A stretch of DNA of 13,796 nucleotides. It comes from Chthoniobacterales bacterium. Its GTDB lineage: Bacteria; Verrucomicrobiota; Verrucomicrobiia; Chthoniobacterales; UBA10450. The stretch is taken from contig JACCZO010000264.1 in NCBI GenBank assembly GCA_013695925.1, positions 1 to 13,796 on the forward strand, written 5' to 3'. The translations under genes were made by a program, and so were the position numbers. Positions 13,736 to 13,796 of the stretch are shown piece by piece; position 1 is the first letter of the stretch; every line of letters begins with the position of its first letter. Below the pieces are notes generated by a model that worked only from the letters and a program-made list of their open reading frames with translations, was not told the origin of the DNA and did not search any database.

Positions 13736-13796
13736 CTACCGCTCCTCTTTCAAACGGTAGCTGAGCTGGCGCGAGAGGAGCCAGCGCACTCCAAAC
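13736..13796 (-). CDS. C-terminal end of an unidentified gene (cut by right edge)
   Basis: The minus strand is open from the window edge to a TAG at 13738-13736 and encodes 19 residues ending RWLLSRQLSYRLKEER. The basic, helical composition and a stop 70 bases before the PTS gene on the same strand fit a real gene end. It is too short to identify, and chance cannot be excluded. Confidence 0.3.
   Translation of the reverse strand, partial: FGVRWLLSRQLSYRLKEER

Overview
The window is high in G+C (I estimate about 62%) and densely coded. It reads as a chromosomal segment of a Gram-negative-type bacterium. A class A penicillin-binding protein, a KdsD-type arabinose-5-phosphate isomerase (Kdo and LPS pathway) and two glycosyltransferase-like genes point to an envelope with an outer membrane. 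An EF-P with a PGNLRAF tip loop, a MidA-type methyltransferase and short structured repeats at gene ends suggest Verrucomicrobiota or the wider PVC group. That placement is inference; no rRNA or tRNA gene is present.

Layout, left to right. A MidA-family methyltransferase (minus strand, cut by the left edge) is divergent from a class A PBP (443-2983, plus). The PBP overlaps a GT-B-like protein (2970-3980, plus). A long palindromic repeat separates that gene from a convergent GT4 glycosyltransferase (4058-5212, minus). A small secreted protein (5424-5747, minus) is divergent from kdsD (5825-6796, plus). Next come efp (6887-7444, plus) and, 3 nt later, an M50-like membrane metallopeptidase (7448-8260, plus). 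The right half is on the minus strand: treY (8386-11235), argS (11313-13019), an EIIA-Ntr-like PTS protein (13201-13665) and the last codons of one more gene at the right edge. No gene-free stretch exceeds 300 bases; the longest (5213-5423 and 13020-13200) hold structured repeats.

The left half is mostly envelope assembly (peptidoglycan, Kdo, sugar transfer). The right half mixes housekeeping (argS), trehalose synthesis (treY) and a regulatory PTS domain. These look like ordinary, mostly independent loci rather than one pathway. I see no phage, IS transposase, CRISPR or defence island.

The unusual signals are mostly not genes. (1) The octamer CGTTAGGC occurs 11 times exactly and 18 times with its edge variants, inside genes (often through a TTA codon) and between them. 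(2) Small hairpin repeats supply or directly abut several stop codons. Two of them share a two-hairpin layout whose stem sequences differ but stay paired. (3) The PBP has lost the transpeptidase Ser and Lys of its SxxK motif. (4) EF-P has Asn where the modified Lys or Arg normally sits. (5) Nine of eleven visible stop codons are TAG and none is TGA.
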